NCBI GenBank assembly: GCA_035259145.1
Contig: DATFWQ010000028.1
Coordinates: forward strand, 1 to 19,842
DNA from: CF-161 sp035259145
GTDB taxonomy: Bacteria; Chloroflexota; Dormibacteria; Dormibacterales; Dormibacteraceae
Length of the DNA stretch: 19,842 nt
Direction of reading: 5' to 3'
Part shown: positions 13,469-19,842 of the stretch, in pieces
Position numbering within the stretch: position 1 is the stretch's first letter
How the letters are laid out: every line of letters starts with the position of its first letter
Notes under the pieces: generated by a model
What the model was told of the DNA's origin: nothing
Database searches by the model: none
Seen by the model: only the letters and a program-made list of their open reading frames with translations
Translations under genes and position numbers: made by a program

Positions 13469-15661
13469 ATGAACAGCCGATCGCAACCCGGCGACCCCCG
13501 GCCGCAACCCGAGGCTGGGCCTGGGCCCCAGCCCCCAGTTCGGGCGCGCCGGGCCCGCGTGCGCCGGCTCGGGCTGCTGCAGCTCCTGGCGGCGCTGACC
13601 GTCGGCGCCCTGGTCGGCGTTCTCGTCGCTACCGACCACCTCAGGGTCCGGCCGGCCGGCGAGGTGGCCCAGCCCACACCCGCCGGGCAGGCCGCTCGCG
13701 GCAGCATACGGGGTGAGGTCCGCGAGCCGCCGACGGCTGCGCCGGTGGTGCCGCCGGGGCTGAAAAACGACATCGATCCGACGCTGCCTCCGCCTGCCAA
13801 CCTGCAGACCACGGGCCTTAACTCGACAATCAGGGTCAACTGGACACCCGCTTCGGACTCCAGGGTGGCCTGGCAGCTCGTCTCCGTCTGGGACGGAGCG
13901 ACTCTGATGGGCGAGAAGGTGCTGAGCGCCACGACGACGGCAGCCGATGGCAACGGGCTCCAGCCCGACCATGCGTACACGGTGGCCGTCCAGTCCATGA
14001 GCGCCAGCGGCAAGTTCTCCAATCCGCTCATGAGCCGAGCCGGGACGGACCGCCAGAGCGCGATGCGCAGCGCGATCTTCTTCGACAATCTCGAGGAGAA
14101 CGCACCTGGGCCGCTGGACCCCAACTACTTCGACGTGCGCCTGCGCGATGGGGAGACGACGCCTGCGGGCGTGGACGACCGGGCGCGCGTGTTCGTCTCT
14201 GAGCACCACTTTCACACCGAGATCATCAGCGGGACCGGCGACGCAGCGGTCATGATCCGGCCCCGCGGCATCTTCGACTTCAGCAACCGCGTCGGGACGT
14301 TCCAGTTCGAGGTCGACATGGCCGGGGTGCAGTCGATCCCGGGCAAGTGGTTCGAGATCCACCTGTCCCGCCACGCACCGACCGACGCGCAGTTCTTCGG
14401 GCTGGCCACCAATGAGAACGACACCTATCCGGACGATCTGTCGTTCTCGGTCGCCCGGTCGATAAACGCCGCAGAACCGAACCACGTCCAGACGGCTGCC
14501 ATCGGCGTCAACGCGGGCGGCTTCCAGCGGATGTTCGAGGGCCGGGCGGACAACTACACGCCCAAGAACGTGCGCGTTCCCGTCGTGCTGAAAGTGTCGA
14601 CCACCTCAGCCGAGATGTTCATCAACGGCGCGTCCGTGGTTCGCGCCACCGGCTTCACCCTGCCTTTCACCAAGGGCGAGTGGACGATCACGCACCGGGC
14701 GTTCTACGCTCCGCGATCGCCGGCGTTTCCCGCGTTCCTTCAGCTGATCCACTGGCAGACCGTCCAGTTCGACGGCCCCGATGGGAGCTTCAGCCCTGTG
14801 CGGAAGACGTACCTGGCCCCGGGCTGTCCGGGCGTGAAGATCGCCTTCCGGTTCGACTGCACTGTGGACGCCAACAGCGCGATCCACGTCAATATCCCGG
14901 ACGCGGTCGGCGGCATCGCGTCGGCCCGGCTCCTGTTCAACCCGTTCGACACCGGCGGGTGCGACCACGGCGCCTATACGGTGAACGCTGTGGTAAACGG
15001 CCACACGATCTCGGTGCCGACCCAACCCGCCACCCCGGAGGGGCAGGGTGAGCACTGCTACGACCACAACCTGGCCTCCATCGACATCCCCGCCAGCTGG
15101 TTGAAGCAGGGCGACAACATCGTCAGGGTGGGGCGCCAGGCGGACCAGCTCGAGATCGAGGCAGCGTTCAACACGCCACGTACCATCGCCCATCCCACGT
15201 TCGTCCCGTCGCCGATCCTCGCGGTGACCAACGACAACCTGCTGACCGGCCGGCCGGCCGGTGCCAGCACCCTGGACCTGACTACGTACCTGTTCAGCCA
15301 GGGCGGAGACACGCCGATCAACTACGCGGTCGGCAACAAGACCGGCGCGCAGACCCCCTGGCTCAGCCTCATGACGCCGAGGTCTGGCACCCTCACCTCG
15401 CTCGCCACCGGCGGCTCGCTGATCCCCATCACGGTGCGGATCGACTTCAGCAAGGCCAACGAGGAGCCCGGCAACGTGATACCGGCCATCCTCGAGGTGA
15501 CCGGCGGGGTGTACGTCGCCATCGCGTACGATCGGACCGGCCCTACGTACCACTACGCGATCAAGACGTTCTCACCGCTGATCACAGAGTTCGACAAGGC
15601 GGCGATCCCTGACTACCATGGCACCGGCACGGGGCTCGTCAACCCCGCCATCCGGCCGTGA
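13469..15661 (+). CDS. Membrane-anchored extracellular protein with FN3-like and lectin-like domains
   Basis: This 730-residue protein matches no named family I recognise. A proline-rich cytoplasmic tip and a basic RARRARVRR patch precede one hydrophobic helix (about 34-54), giving an N-in anchor or uncleaved signal. Outside are a low-complexity linker, an FN3-like domain (about 105-188: PPPANLQ, IRVNWTPASD, YTVAVQSMSASG), and a concanavalin/LamG-like sandwich (about 202-436: IFDFSNRVGTFQFEVDMAG, KWFEIHLSRH, VLKVSTTSAEMFINGASVV). A further beta domain with four cysteines follows (about 445-570), then a C-terminal Ig/BACON-like region (about 582-690: PWLSLMTPRSGTLTS). No GH16-type ExDxxE catalytic motif is visible, so binding or structure is likelier than hydrolysis. 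It follows the sigma operon by 101 bp and resembles the preceding ectodomain in layout. Confidence 0.7.
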   Translation: MNSRSQPGDPRPQPEAGPGPQPPVRARRARVRRLGLLQLLAALTVGALVGVLVATDHLRVRPAGEVAQPTPAGQAARGSIRGEVREPPTAAPVVPPGLKNDIDPTLPPPANLQTTGLNSTIRVNWTPASDSRVAWQLVSVWDGATLMGEKVLSATTTAADGNGLQPDHAYTVAVQSMSASGKFSNPLMSRAGTDRQSAMRSAIFFDNLEENAPGPLDPNYFDVRLRDGETTPAGVDDRARVFVSEHHFHTEIISGTGDAAVMIRPRGIFDFSNRVGTFQFEVDMAGVQSIPGKWFEIHLSRHAPTDAQFFGLATNENDTYPDDLSFSVARSINAAEPNHVQTAAIGVNAGGFQRMFEGRADNYTPKNVRVPVVLKVSTTSAEMFINGASVVRATGFTLPFTKGEWTITHRAFYAPRSPAFPAFLQLIHWQTVQFDGPDGSFSPVRKTYLAPGCPGVKIAFRFDCTVDANSAIHVNIPDAVGGIASARLLFNPFDTGGCDHGAYTVNAVVNGHTISVPTQPATPEGQGEHCYDHNLASIDIPASWLKQGDNIVRVGRQADQLEIEAAFNTPRTIAHPTFVPSPILAVTNDNLLTGRPAGASTLDLTTYLFSQGGDTPINYAVGNKTGAQTPWLSLMTPRSGTLTSLATGGSLIPITVRIDFSKANEEPGNVIPAILEVTGGVYVAIAYDRTGPTYHYAIKTFSPLITEFDKAAIPDYHGTGTGLVNPAIRP

Positions 15662-15691
15662 GCTGACCTCTCTCCTCCCATCTCCTCAGGA

Positions 15692-15711
15692 ACGGCGCCC
15701 GCGGGCGCCGT
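15692..15711. terminator. 20-bp perfect palindrome, probable bidirectional terminator
   Basis: ACGGCGCCCGCGGGCGCCGT is self-complementary over its full length, able to form an 8-bp GC stem with a CGCG loop. It lies in the 64-bp gap between two convergent genes, where a terminator for both strands is expected. Only a short TTT follows on the + strand, so it is not a textbook intrinsic terminator. Confidence 0.6.
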
Positions 15712-15725
15712 CGCCGTTTCGAGAG

Positions 15726-16430
15726 TCAGCCCCGCAGCGGGCGGGCCGAGATTGTCAGGGAGTTATACAGGAGGCCGGCGAGGACGCCGCCCGTCAGCGC
15801 GTTCAGCGCCCGCTCCGGCTGGCGCAGATGAAATGTGCGGCGCGGGTACATGCACCTGACGTGGGCGTAGCCGGCGATCTGGAAGAGCTCACGCACCGTC
15901 CGCTCGGTGAAGAACCGGAGGTGACTGTTGGACATGATGCCCGGACCGTCCACGTAAGTCCAGCGTCCAAGCGCGAGCTTCACGATGACCCGTATCTGCC
16001 GCACGTTGGGAACGCTGACGACCACCACGCCAGAGGCCGTCAGGAGCTGACGGACCGAGCGGAGGACCGTCCAGGGGTCACGCAGGTGCTCCAGGCAGTC
16101 GGCGAACGCCACCACGTCAAAGGCATGGGCGAACTCGGGAGGCCACTCCGCGGCCTCAACGTCTATCAAGACGACGTCGTCCAGAAGCTGGCGAGCCGCC
16201 TTCACGACGCCTGCATCATGGTCGACGCCTACCACCCGGAGCCCGCGCCGGCGGAGTCCCGCGAACCCGCCGCCGGTGCCACAGCCGACGTCCAGCAGCG
16301 AGCGCGCGCCTGGTGGTATCGCGCAGTACATGTCCCACCGTTCCCCGCTGGTCTCCAGGCGCTCTACGAGGGCGAACTCGCGGCTCATCCCTCTCGCGGC
16401 GTCCCAGTCACCACGATTTCTTTGTAGCAC
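15726..16430 (-). CDS. Class I SAM-dependent methyltransferase
   Basis: The 234-residue soluble enzyme has the Rossmann-fold methyltransferase signature: motif I LLDVGCGTGGGF (45-56), the acidic post-I residue in VVGVDHD, FDVVAFADCLEHLRDPW (motif IV region, about 104-120), and SGVVVVSVPN. A typical downstream helix LRFFTERTVRELFQIAGY follows. It resembles UbiG/UbiE-like methyltransferases common in polysaccharide loci and may methylate a sugar or lipid intermediate; the substrate is not readable. GTG 16430 is preferred because GGAG lies nine bases upstream and motif I then falls near residue 50. ATG 16388 is an alternative. The frame stays open to 16529, but that extra part is Ser/Arg-rich and unlike the family. 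It is downstream of the GtrA gene by 130 bp and may be co-transcribed. Confidence 0.85.
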   Translation of the reverse strand: MLQRNRGDWDAARGMSREFALVERLETSGERWDMYCAIPPGARSLLDVGCGTGGGFAGLRRRGLRVVGVDHDAGVVKAARQLLDDVVLIDVEAAEWPPEFAHAFDVVAFADCLEHLRDPWTVLRSVRQLLTASGVVVVSVPNVRQIRVIVKLALGRWTYVDGPGIMSNSHLRFFTERTVRELFQIAGYAHVRCMYPRRTFHLRQPERALNALTGGVLAGLLYNSLTISARPLRG

Positions 16431-16535
16431 GCGTCGCTGCTCCGAGTTCGCACACCGTGATGGTGGGCATCGACATCGGGTGGTTGTCCGCGACGTGGAG
16501 GCGGCCATCGATCGCCAGACTCCTGACACGGCGTG

Positions 16536-16564
16536 GTCGTAATCGGGCCGCCGGCAAACGTCAA
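16536..16564 (-). promoter_or_regulatory. Possible promoter for the methyltransferase gene
   Basis: On the minus strand, TTGACG (16559-16564, overlapping the GtrA stop) is followed after 17 bp by TACGAC (16536-16541). The -35 is good and the -10 is weak. It would give a leader of about 100 nt before GTG 16430. The rest of the 130-bp gap shows nothing else. Confidence 0.25.
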
Positions 16565-17016
16565 AGTGCCCGCGACCGCGACCACGTCCAGTTGTGATTG
16601 GAGCTGTAGTTCCAGAGAGTGCCGGCGCAGATGCCGACCACGTTGGCCAGCAGGTAGTGCACGCCGGCCAGCTCGTGGAGCGCCGCCAGCACTCCGACGC
16701 TCAGCAGCAGCCCGCCAAGCGTCAGGAGGTTGTAGGAGGCAAACCGGCGCGGCCACGGCGCCCCGTGCGAACCAACCACGCCACGGAACGTCCAGCGGTC
16801 GTTCAGCATGAAGTTCGAGGCGATGGCACACTCCGTGGCGATGGCGGCCGCGAGCACTGGCGGCAGGTGCAGCCGTTCAACCAGAGCCAGCAGGATCGCG
16901 TTGTTGACCAGGACGCCAGAGCCGCCGACGAGCGAGAAGCGGAGCAACCGGGCGCCGTGCAGCCCCAGTTCCAGGCGGAGCCAGCGTCCGACCCACAGCG
17001 AGGCCGCCGCGATCAC
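16561..17016 (-). CDS. GtrA-family membrane protein (putative polyprenyl-phosphate-sugar flippase)
   Basis: The 151-residue protein has four predicted transmembrane helices and the family pattern. LLRFSLVGGSGVLVNNAILL opens helix 1 (about 24-43). ECAIASNFMLNDRWTF (62-77) is the hallmark segment, and LANVVGICAGTLWNYSSNHNWTW closes the protein. GtrA proteins are thought to move or present lipid-linked sugars across the membrane. GTG 17016 overlaps the TGA of the Dpm1-like gene by three bases (GTGA); the frame remains open upstream to 17247, but only as a shadow of that gene. The coupled Dpm1-like synthase lacks membrane helices of its own, which fits GtrA serving as its membrane partner. Confident on family; the transport direction and substrate are inferred. 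Confidence 0.88.
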   Translation of the reverse strand: MIAAASLWVGRWLRLELGLHGARLLRFSLVGGSGVLVNNAILLALVERLHLPPVLAAAIATECAIASNFMLNDRWTFRGVVGSHGAPWPRRFASYNLLTLGGLLLSVGVLAALHELAGVHYLLANVVGICAGTLWNYSSNHNWTWSRSRAL

Positions 17017-17789
17017 GTGCGGGCGAACGTCTCGAGGCGAAGCCTCAGCACCATCGCCCAGGCTTCCAGGAAGATCCGCCACGTCATCTTGGAGCGCCCG
17101 GCCGCCCGGTTCGGAAAGACGATCGGGACCTCGACCAGGCGCAGGCCGGCTCGGTGGCACATGTGGTTGACTTCGACCTGGAAGGCGTAGCCGCGAGAGC
17201 GCACGGCGCCCAGGTCGACACGGAGCAGCGCCCGCCTGCTGAAGCACTTGAACCCGCCCGTGCAGTCCCAGACCGGGATGCCCAGGAGTGCACGGGCGTA
17301 CAGGCTGCCCAATCGTGAGACCAGGCGCCGCAAGGGCGAACGGGCGACCGCCTGTCCTCCCACCACGCTACGAGACCCGATGACGACGTCGGCGGCTTCG
17401 GCTGCGGCGATGAGGCTGCCCAGGTCCTCCACGCGATGCGAGAAGTCGGCGTCCATCTGGACTATGTATTCGTATTGACGTGCCAGGGCATACCGAAACC
17501 CCGCCAGGTACGCCGTCGCGAGACCCCCCTTCCGCTCCCGATGAATGACGCTGACACGAGGCTCTCCCCGAGCCAGGCCATCGGCGATCTCCCCGGTGCC
17601 GTCCGGGGAGTTGTCGTCCACGATCAGCACGTCCAGATCGGGCCGCGAGATGAGGATTCGGCTCACGAGCCGCTCCAGGTTCTGACGCTCGTTGTAGGTA
17701 GGGATGACCACCACGGAGCGGGCGGGACGGCCCGATCGCTCTCGATCGCGCTCTGCAGCCTCCGACACGCCGAGCTCGCCGACGATCAT
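17013..17789 (-). CDS. Dpm1-like polyprenyl-phosphate glycosyltransferase (GT2)
   Basis: This 258-residue GT-A enzyme probably transfers mannose or glucose from a nucleotide sugar to polyprenyl phosphate at the inner membrane face. Visible motifs are VVVIPTYNERQNLE (26-39), VDDNSPDGTG (57-66), the metal-binding MDADFSH (112-118), DCTGGFKCFSRRAL (175-188), and RAAGRSKM (228-235). All are typical of dolichol/polyprenol-phosphate mannose synthases. Unlike GtrB/DPMS fusions it ends without C-terminal transmembrane helices. The stop overlaps the start of the GtrA gene. ATG 17789 is used; its ribosome site is weak, and the first 20 residues are unlike the family, so a start nearer residue 20 cannot be ruled out. 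The gene is divergent from the PMT-like transferase that could use its product. Confidence 0.9.
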   Translation of the reverse strand: MIVGELGVSEAAERDRERSGRPARSVVVIPTYNERQNLERLVSRILISRPDLDVLIVDDNSPDGTGEIADGLARGEPRVSVIHRERKGGLATAYLAGFRYALARQYEYIVQMDADFSHRVEDLGSLIAAAEAADVVIGSRSVVGGQAVARSPLRRLVSRLGSLYARALLGIPVWDCTGGFKCFSRRALLRVDLGAVRSRGYAFQVEVNHMCHRAGLRLVEVPIVFPNRAAGRSKMTWRIFLEAWAMVLRLRLETFART

Positions 17790-18006
17790 GAAGATGTCTT
17801 ACCTTGTCCTCCGCAACCGGCCCAATCGGCAACACCGATCGGTTGGTGGTACGTCTTGCTCGTTGCCTCGCGGACGCGTCCCACCGCGGGCTCCCAACAG
17901 TCCCAGGCCACATGGGGCACGGCGGACCCCCGGCCAGGGCGTGTCCTGGGCCGCTCGCCGGCGGGCCCATTGCGCGCACAGACGCGACACGGCTGTAGTG
18001 GAACTG
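17790..18006. promoter_or_regulatory. Divergent intergenic region
   Basis: A 217-bp gap separates the Dpm1-like gene (-) from the PMT-like gene (+). It holds a perfect 10-bp palindrome, ACCGATCGGT, at 17834-17843. The rest is GC-rich with no convincing promoter hexamers. Reading frames that cross it on the + strand are Arg/Pro-rich shadows. Confidence 0.4.
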
Positions 18007-19812
18007 ATGAGTTCGCCCCCCGTTCGCGCGCTGCGCGCGGTGGCGACCGATCCGGCAGCTGCGGGGACCTCGCCAGGGCCCGATGTGGCTGCGCAACCGG
18101 CGCCCGCCGCAGAAGGACGAAGCCACACCGCTCGCCTCTGGCTCGCGGCCGCGCTGGGGGCCACCGCCCTCGGGCTGACACTCCGAATCGTGGGGCTGGC
18201 CGACGGCCTCCCCTATCACTTCCACTGGGACGAGCCGACAATCATGAATCGCGTCATCCGAATGGGTGGCGGCGAGCTGAATCCCCACTTCTTCTACTAT
18301 CCGACGCTCTTGATGTACGCGCTGCTGGCGGCGCAGGGAGCTCTGTACGCGGTCGGGCACGTGCTCCATGCGTATCCATCGACCAACGACTTTGCGGTGG
18401 CCTACCTGACAGACTCAACGGCTTCGTACGTCGTGGGGCGGATCCTGGTTGCCTCACTGGGAGCGGCAACAGTGTTCCTCACATACGTGCTGGGCCGCCG
18501 CTACCTGTCGCCTGCCGCCGGACTGATCGGCGCCGTGCTTCTCGCCGTATCGCCGGTGCACATCGGCAGCTCCCACTTCGTCACCAACGACGTCCCCATG
18601 GCCTTTTTCGCGGTGCTCGCCTGCGTCCTCCTCTGGAACGTGTACGAGCGGGGGCGGGGGTCCGACTACATTGCCGCCGGTGTGGTCATCGGCCTGGGGG
18701 TGTCCACCAAGTACCTGCCCGTCGTCCTGCTGGTGTCACTCGGCCTCGCCCACGCGTTCCGTCTCAAGAACAAGACGGGGTCATGGCGTGCCGTCGGGCA
18801 TGGCTGGCACTGGCCGGCAGCGGGCGTCCTCTACGCATTCCTGGCCTTCGCTCTCACCTCGCCGTACGTGCTCCTCGACTGGCGTGCGGCAGTCCACGAT
18901 TACCAGGTACAGGGGTCCCTCAGCGCCGCGGCCGGCTGCACGAGCTGCGGCCTCAACTTCGTGCCCTACCTGACGCAGACGCTGGGCTGGAGCGTCGGCT
19001 GGATCGTCTACCTGCTGGCGTTGGTCGGCCTGGCGTCCCTCGCCTGGACCCGGGGCGAGGCCCTGCGCCGCGGCATCCTGCTGGCCTCGTTCCCGGCCAT
19101 GCTCTTCCTCCTGGTGGGGTCCGAGCGGCAGCCATGGGCGCGGTGGCTCGTCCCGATCGCACCGTTCGCCTGTCTCGCGGCCGGCGCGGTGCTGTGGACG
19201 GCGATCCGGCGAGCCGCCTCCGGGCGGACAGTTGCCCGATACTTCCCGACCGGGCTTCCCACGCCTGCGCTGCTGGCGATTACGGCCGCGATGACGGTGA
19301 TCGCGGCTGCTCAGCCGGCATTCGCCTCGGGCCGCTTCGACAGCTCGCTCTTGATGGAGGATCCCCGCACGCAGGCGGCCTCATGGTTCGAGAGCCGCGT
19401 TCCCGATGGGACGACGGTGGCCGTCCAGCCGATGCTCGACCGCTATTTCTTCACGGCGCAGCTGCCGACCGACGCCCAGCTCCTGGACCTGGAGGGTTAC
19501 CTTCCGCCGACCAGGGCGAACCTGCGGGATGTGGTGGACCGCGAATACCACAAGCGCCCGGTCTACCATGAGGCCAAATTCAGTTACAGCCTCCAGGCGC
19601 TGCGTGTCCAGGGAGTCCGGTACGTGGTGATCAGCTCAGCCCACTACCACAACATCGATGTCGCCGGCGAGGACCGTCTCTACGCTGAGCTGCGCAGCCA
19701 GACACGCCTGGCGGCGCGTTTCACCCCCCCGATCCAGCTTCCCGACGCCGACAACTATCCCGTGTCGATGCCGACCATCACGGTCTACGAGATCGTCGGG
19801 CCGCCCGCCTGA
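18007..19812 (+). CDS. PMT/ArnT-like polytopic membrane glycosyltransferase (GT-C, GT39-like)
   Basis: The 601-residue protein has about ten to eleven transmembrane helices and would transfer a sugar from a polyprenyl-phosphate donor on the outer face to protein, lipid or glycan. The first helix (about 44-65) is followed by PYHFHWDEP, with the catalytic-type Asp75-Glu76 pair of GT-C enzymes. Next is HFFYYPT (94-100), a VVGRILVASLGAATVFLTYV helix with the ARxxS-like spacing seen in PMT families, and VSPVHIGSSHFVTNDVPM. The C-terminal part after about residue 450 is a soluble exported domain. ATG 18007 is chosen; GTG 17998 is three codons upstream, and the frame is open to 17704 only as low-quality sequence. 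It lies opposite the Dpm1-GtrA pair, which could make and flip its donor. Confidence 0.85.
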   Translation: MSSPPVRALRAVATDPAAAGTSPGPDVAAQPAPAAEGRSHTARLWLAAALGATALGLTLRIVGLADGLPYHFHWDEPTIMNRVIRMGGGELNPHFFYYPTLLMYALLAAQGALYAVGHVLHAYPSTNDFAVAYLTDSTASYVVGRILVASLGAATVFLTYVLGRRYLSPAAGLIGAVLLAVSPVHIGSSHFVTNDVPMAFFAVLACVLLWNVYERGRGSDYIAAGVVIGLGVSTKYLPVVLLVSLGLAHAFRLKNKTGSWRAVGHGWHWPAAGVLYAFLAFALTSPYVLLDWRAAVHDYQVQGSLSAAAGCTSCGLNFVPYLTQTLGWSVGWIVYLLALVGLASLAWTRGEALRRGILLASFPAMLFLLVGSERQPWARWLVPIAPFACLAAGAVLWTAIRRAASGRTVARYFPTGLPTPALLAITAAMTVIAAAQPAFASGRFDSSLLMEDPRTQAASWFESRVPDGTTVAVQPMLDRYFFTAQLPTDAQLLDLEGYLPPTRANLRDVVDREYHKRPVYHEAKFSYSLQALRVQGVRYVVISSAHYHNIDVAGEDRLYAELRSQTRLAARFTPPIQLPDADNYPVSMPTITVYEIVGPPA

Positions 19813-19817
19813 CAGCG

Positions 19818-19830
19818 GCAGGGAGCCTGC
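19818..19830 (+). terminator. Small hairpin after the PMT-like gene, possible terminator
   Basis: GCAGG-GAG-CCTGC forms a 5-bp stem with a 3-nt loop, starting six bases after the stop codon. The window ends 12 bases later and no U-tract is visible, so this is a weak call. Confidence 0.25.
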
Positions 19831-19842
19831 TCTCGGTTCGCC

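Noticed and set aside
13469..15661. Glycoside hydrolase family 16 call for the FN3/lectin-like protein
   Set aside because: The sandwich looks similar in outline, but the ExDxxE catalytic motif is not present, so a hydrolase activity is not supported.
16431..16529. Longer methyltransferase start at 16529
   Set aside because: The added residues are Ser/Arg/Thr-rich and unlike methyltransferases; GTG 16430 has a GGAG ribosome site at proper distance.
17834..17843. ACCGATCGGT palindrome as an operator
   Set aside because: A 10-bp palindrome made of common GC-rich words is expected by chance in a window this size; there is no second copy or nearby promoter to support it.
17436..19571. A 711-residue + strand frame overlapping the Dpm1-like and PMT-like genes
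   Set aside because: It is a shifted frame of the PMT-like gene, rich in Arg/Pro/Gly and without membrane helices, whereas the other frame has a clear GT-C pattern.

Overview
The window is about 20 kb of very GC-rich bacterial DNA. Genes are tightly packed, GTG and TTG starts are common, and many neighbours share a few bases at stop/start junctions. This fits a high-GC actinobacterial-type or soil Chloroflexota/Dormibacterota-like chromosome, but no taxonomic marker here settles it. No tRNA, rRNA, CRISPR array, insertion sequence or phage gene was seen. The largest gene-free stretches are 204 and 217 bp, so none exceeds 300 bp.

The content reads as a cell-surface glycan locus in five transcription blocks. 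Block A (+, 1-2476): the C-terminal end of an FAD/NAD(P)-type oxidoreductase, an integral-membrane acyltransferase-3 and a GT4-like glycosyltransferase, joined by overlapping stop/start codons. Block B (-, 11034-2466): a compact four-gene operon of carbamoyltransferase 2 (NodU/TobZ family), a single-chain CarA-CarB carbamoyl-phosphate synthase, carbamoyltransferase 1, and a hexapeptide-repeat O-acetyltransferase. Blocks A and B converge and overlap by 11 bp. Block C (+, 11239-15661): an ECF-type sigma factor, a co-translated single-pass membrane protein with a large ectodomain (candidate anti-sigma or sensor), and a second anchored protein with FN3-like and lectin-like domains. Block D (-, 17789-15726): a Dpm1-like polyprenyl-phosphate sugar synthase, a GtrA membrane protein and a SAM methyltransferase. 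Block E (+, 18007-19812): a PMT/ArnT-like membrane glycosyltransferase, divergent from block D.

The standout is block B. A fused glutamine-dependent carbamoyl-phosphate synthase sits between two paralogous carbamoyltransferases, with an 8-bp overlap on one side and 16 bp on the other. By inference it supplies carbamoyl phosphate on site for carbamoylation of a glycan, which the acetyltransferase(s) and methyltransferase may also decorate. Its C-terminal allosteric domain seems to lack some residues that bind UMP/IMP in the E. coli enzyme, as expected if it has escaped pyrimidine feedback. Blocks D and E look like a lipid-linked-sugar synthesis, membrane-handling and transfer module. Block C may be a surface-sensing sigma circuit for the same envelope. 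All functional links between blocks are inference from position.
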